Below, one piece after another: positions 4,243 to 5,690 of a DNA stretch of 5,690 nucleotides. Position 1 is the stretch's first letter. Each line of letters starts with the position of its first letter. Both the position numbers and the translations under genes were made by a program. The stretch is taken from positions 5,086-10,775 of the forward strand of contig DOZC01000036.1 of the NCBI GenBank assembly GCA_003518205.1, written 5' to 3'. The notes below the pieces were generated by a model that worked only from the letters and a program-made list of their open reading frames with translations, was not told where the DNA came from and made no database searches. The stretch comes from Minisyncoccota bacterium. GTDB taxonomy: Bacteria; Patescibacteriota; Microgenomatia; UBA1400; PJMF01.

Positions 4243-5690
4243 CTAAATTGGCAACTCATAAACCACTGAACCACTGACCAAAAAAGCTTTTTTAAGAGTT
4301 TCACTCACACCAAAAGTTGTCACCGTAGCTAAAGTGGGACTTTTGAGTTCTTTGAAAAATTGACCGGATTTTTCTAAAATCACCAGGCGTTGTTGACTTG
4401 GCTCCAGAACATAGAGTTTAGTTAATTCCGAATTCGTTACTAAGTTGAGTGAGCTCGAAAATGGAGTTTTTAAACCGATGGGACTCCAATTAGCCGGCTG
4501 ACCCTGTGTAAACTTGAGAATTTGGCCCACTGGCTGAGTCAACCAGATGTCACCATCAATCGCCAAGGAGGTAATGGTTTCGAACTCCAAGTTCTTTTTA
4601 TTGGTTAGCCAACCGACCGGCTCGCTGATTTTGGTCGAGGCTGTTTTGGTGCTGGGAGTGCCGGATTTAGTAGCGGTTGTTTGATTGGCAGCAGGACTGT
4701 TGAGAGCATATCGAAAGATATTGCGTTTGATTGGATTGAGCACATAAAGATAGTTGCCAAAACCGGCCAATTGAGTAGCTTCACGATCTGAATCACCAGC
4801 GGCCTTGAGTGACACAATGGTTTTTTGTCCTTCACCCAAGGGCCAGTTGGAAATTCCCTCTCCCAGCCAGTAAAGCTTTTGGTTTAAGACGGTGAAGTCA
4901 GTCAACTTGTCAATGGTGCCAATAGGTAAAATTTGAGATTGTTTTTTTGACAAATCAAGAGCGATGAGTTGCTTGCGCTCTAAATCTACAAAATACGCTA
5001 TTGTGCCCTGAATCAGGATTTTTGAGGCTAAAAAATTTGACTCAGTTAATCTTAAGTCGAAAAAAATCGCCAAAGTCTGCAGCTCACTCAGTCCTGAAAT
5101 ATGGCTAGCATATTGCTCAGCAGTCAAAAGATTTTGATTGACTCGAGTAGCTCCGGCTGGAAATTTGGTTTGAGTTTCGGCTAGCTTTTTAAGCTCAGTT
5201 ACAGCTTGAGTGGCCATTTCTCGAGCTGCCAACGGATCAGTCGCCTCGATTTGTTTAGCTTCAATAATCAAAGCTTGGATTGGAGCTAACTTTTGATCTA
5301 AAGCCGTTAGTTGAGATTGAGTTCGTTGCCAGATCCACCATCCGCCCAATCCCAACCCAACGATAATCAAACCAACTATCGCAAGACTTAACCAAATTTG
5401 GCGTTTTTGGCGAGCTTGAGTGGATTGATAGCGAGTTTTGAGTTTGAAAAATAAAGTTTTGCTAGTTTTAAAACCTGCCTGGCCAACGAGACGTAAAAAG
5501 CTCCCTGCTTGGCTAAGTTGACGCAAAGCTGTCCAACCCAGTTGAGGTGTGATTCGTGATCGAGTCAAAGGCGGTGAGGCGAGAGGTGAGGTCGTAAAGT
5601 TGGCCTCAGGTTGAATAAAAGCCAAAGCTGCTAAAGCCGAATTCGGGTCGGCATGAATTTCTGGCAATACAGTAGTGATGACGATATCAG
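4243..5690 (-). CDS. Membrane-anchored protein with C-terminal beta-propeller-like domain; N-terminal part outside the window (partial)
   Basis: Cut by the right edge: seven more codons are open beyond the TTG at 5667, reading DIVITTV, so the real start is probably outside. Counted from that TTG, residues 1-90 are a polar linker rich in Pro, Ser and Ala with a basic end (RQKRQ at 86-90). Residues 91-113 form the only membrane helix. Residues 115-165 are helical and probably coiled (LTALDQKL, EAKQIEATDPLAAREM). About 190-474 is a chain of short strands with repeating hydrophobic patterns (KLYWLGEG, NYLYVLNP, GDIWLTQP, TKLYVLEP, KKAFLVSG), suggesting about six propeller blades. A Thr/Ser/Lys-rich low-complexity loop at 325-347 interrupts them. 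Positive residues before the helix put the propeller outside the cell. The residues before the TTG could be the last strand of a PP2C-like phosphatase domain, which is a guess. No enzyme motif is visible in the window part, so the name should stay descriptive. Confidence 0.85.
   Translation of the reverse strand, partial: DIVITTVLPEIHADPNSALAALAFIQPEANFTTSPLASPPLTRSRITPQLGWTALRQLSQAGSFLRLVGQAGFKTSKTLFFKLKTRYQSTQARQKRQIWLSLAIVGLIIVGLGLGGWWIWQRTQSQLTALDQKLAPIQALIIEAKQIEATDPLAAREMATQAVTELKKLAETQTKFPAGATRVNQNLLTAEQYASHISGLSELQTLAIFFDLRLTESNFLASKILIQGTIAYFVDLERKQLIALDLSKKQSQILPIGTIDKLTDFTVLNQKLYWLGEGISNWPLGEGQKTIVSLKAAGDSDREATQLAGFGNYLYVLNPIKRNIFRYALNSPAANQTTATKSGTPSTKTASTKISEPVGWLTNKKNLEFETITSLAIDGDIWLTQPVGQILKFTQGQPANWSPIGLKTPFSSSLNLVTNSELTKLYVLEPSQQRLVILEKSGQFFKELKSPTLATVTTFGVSETLKKAFLVSGSVVYELPI
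4261..4276. repeat. Two tandem copies of an 8-bp unit
   Basis: AACCACTG occurs twice without a gap near the 3' end of the propeller-protein gene (Ser-Gly-Ser-Val-Val on the minus strand). The unit is not a multiple of three, so a change in copy number would shift the frame within the last ten or so codons. It is most likely chance or a minor slippage site. Confidence 0.4.

Noticed and set aside
1..5690. TGA recoded as glycine, as in Gracilibacteria, since no gene here ends in TGA
   Set aside because: Long genes run without in-frame TGA and conserved glycines use GGN; with only six stops, the absence of TGA is not telling.
1..5690. Mobile element, CRISPR array or defence system
   Set aside because: No transposase, integrase, nuclease, spaced repeats or terminal inverted repeats were seen; the genes are mainly housekeeping.

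Overview
The window comes from a compact bacterial genome of moderate GC, with no mobile elements, RNA genes or CRISPR repeats. All genes read in the standard code. Stops used are TAA and TAG only, and conserved glycines are encoded by GGN, so there is no sign of TGA recoding. The gene content and the style of the proteins suggest a Patescibacteria/CPR genome, perhaps Microgenomates-like: a penicillin-binding protein with a long basic N-terminal tail, small membrane proteins of unknown role, and a large membrane-anchored propeller protein. That placement is an impression from sequence alone and is tentative.

Layout. On the plus strand, about 6-2438 encodes a bifunctional class A penicillin-binding protein (glycosyltransferase plus transpeptidase), whose reading frame is still open at the left edge. 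On the minus strand, converging on it and read right to left, are: a large protein with one membrane segment and a probable beta-propeller (4243 to beyond 5690, cut by the right edge); a 116-bp gap holding a good extended -10 promoter; smpB (3680-4126); an 85-residue two-helix membrane protein with a basic tail (3382-3639); cmk, cytidylate kinase (2669-3379); and a 67-residue protein with a C-terminal membrane anchor (2460-2663). The last four are closely spaced (40, 2 and 5 nt) and look like one operon. The two convergent units are only 21 bp apart, and no convincing intrinsic terminator is visible between them.

How the genes relate. The penicillin-binding protein builds and cross-links peptidoglycan outside the membrane. 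SmpB works with tmRNA to rescue stalled ribosomes. Cmk supplies CDP/dCDP for RNA and DNA synthesis. The partial propeller protein may be a membrane sensor; the few residues before its first usable start would fit the last strand of a PP2C-type phosphatase domain, but that domain lies outside the window.

Most worth a second look: AT-hook-like motifs in the cytoplasmic tail of the penicillin-binding protein, a perfect 22-bp palindrome at the left edge, a predicted leaderless start for smpB, the possible PP2C-membrane-propeller receptor, and a 15-bp repeat spanning the stop codon of the penicillin-binding protein gene. I found no clear evidence of a wholly new multi-gene system.
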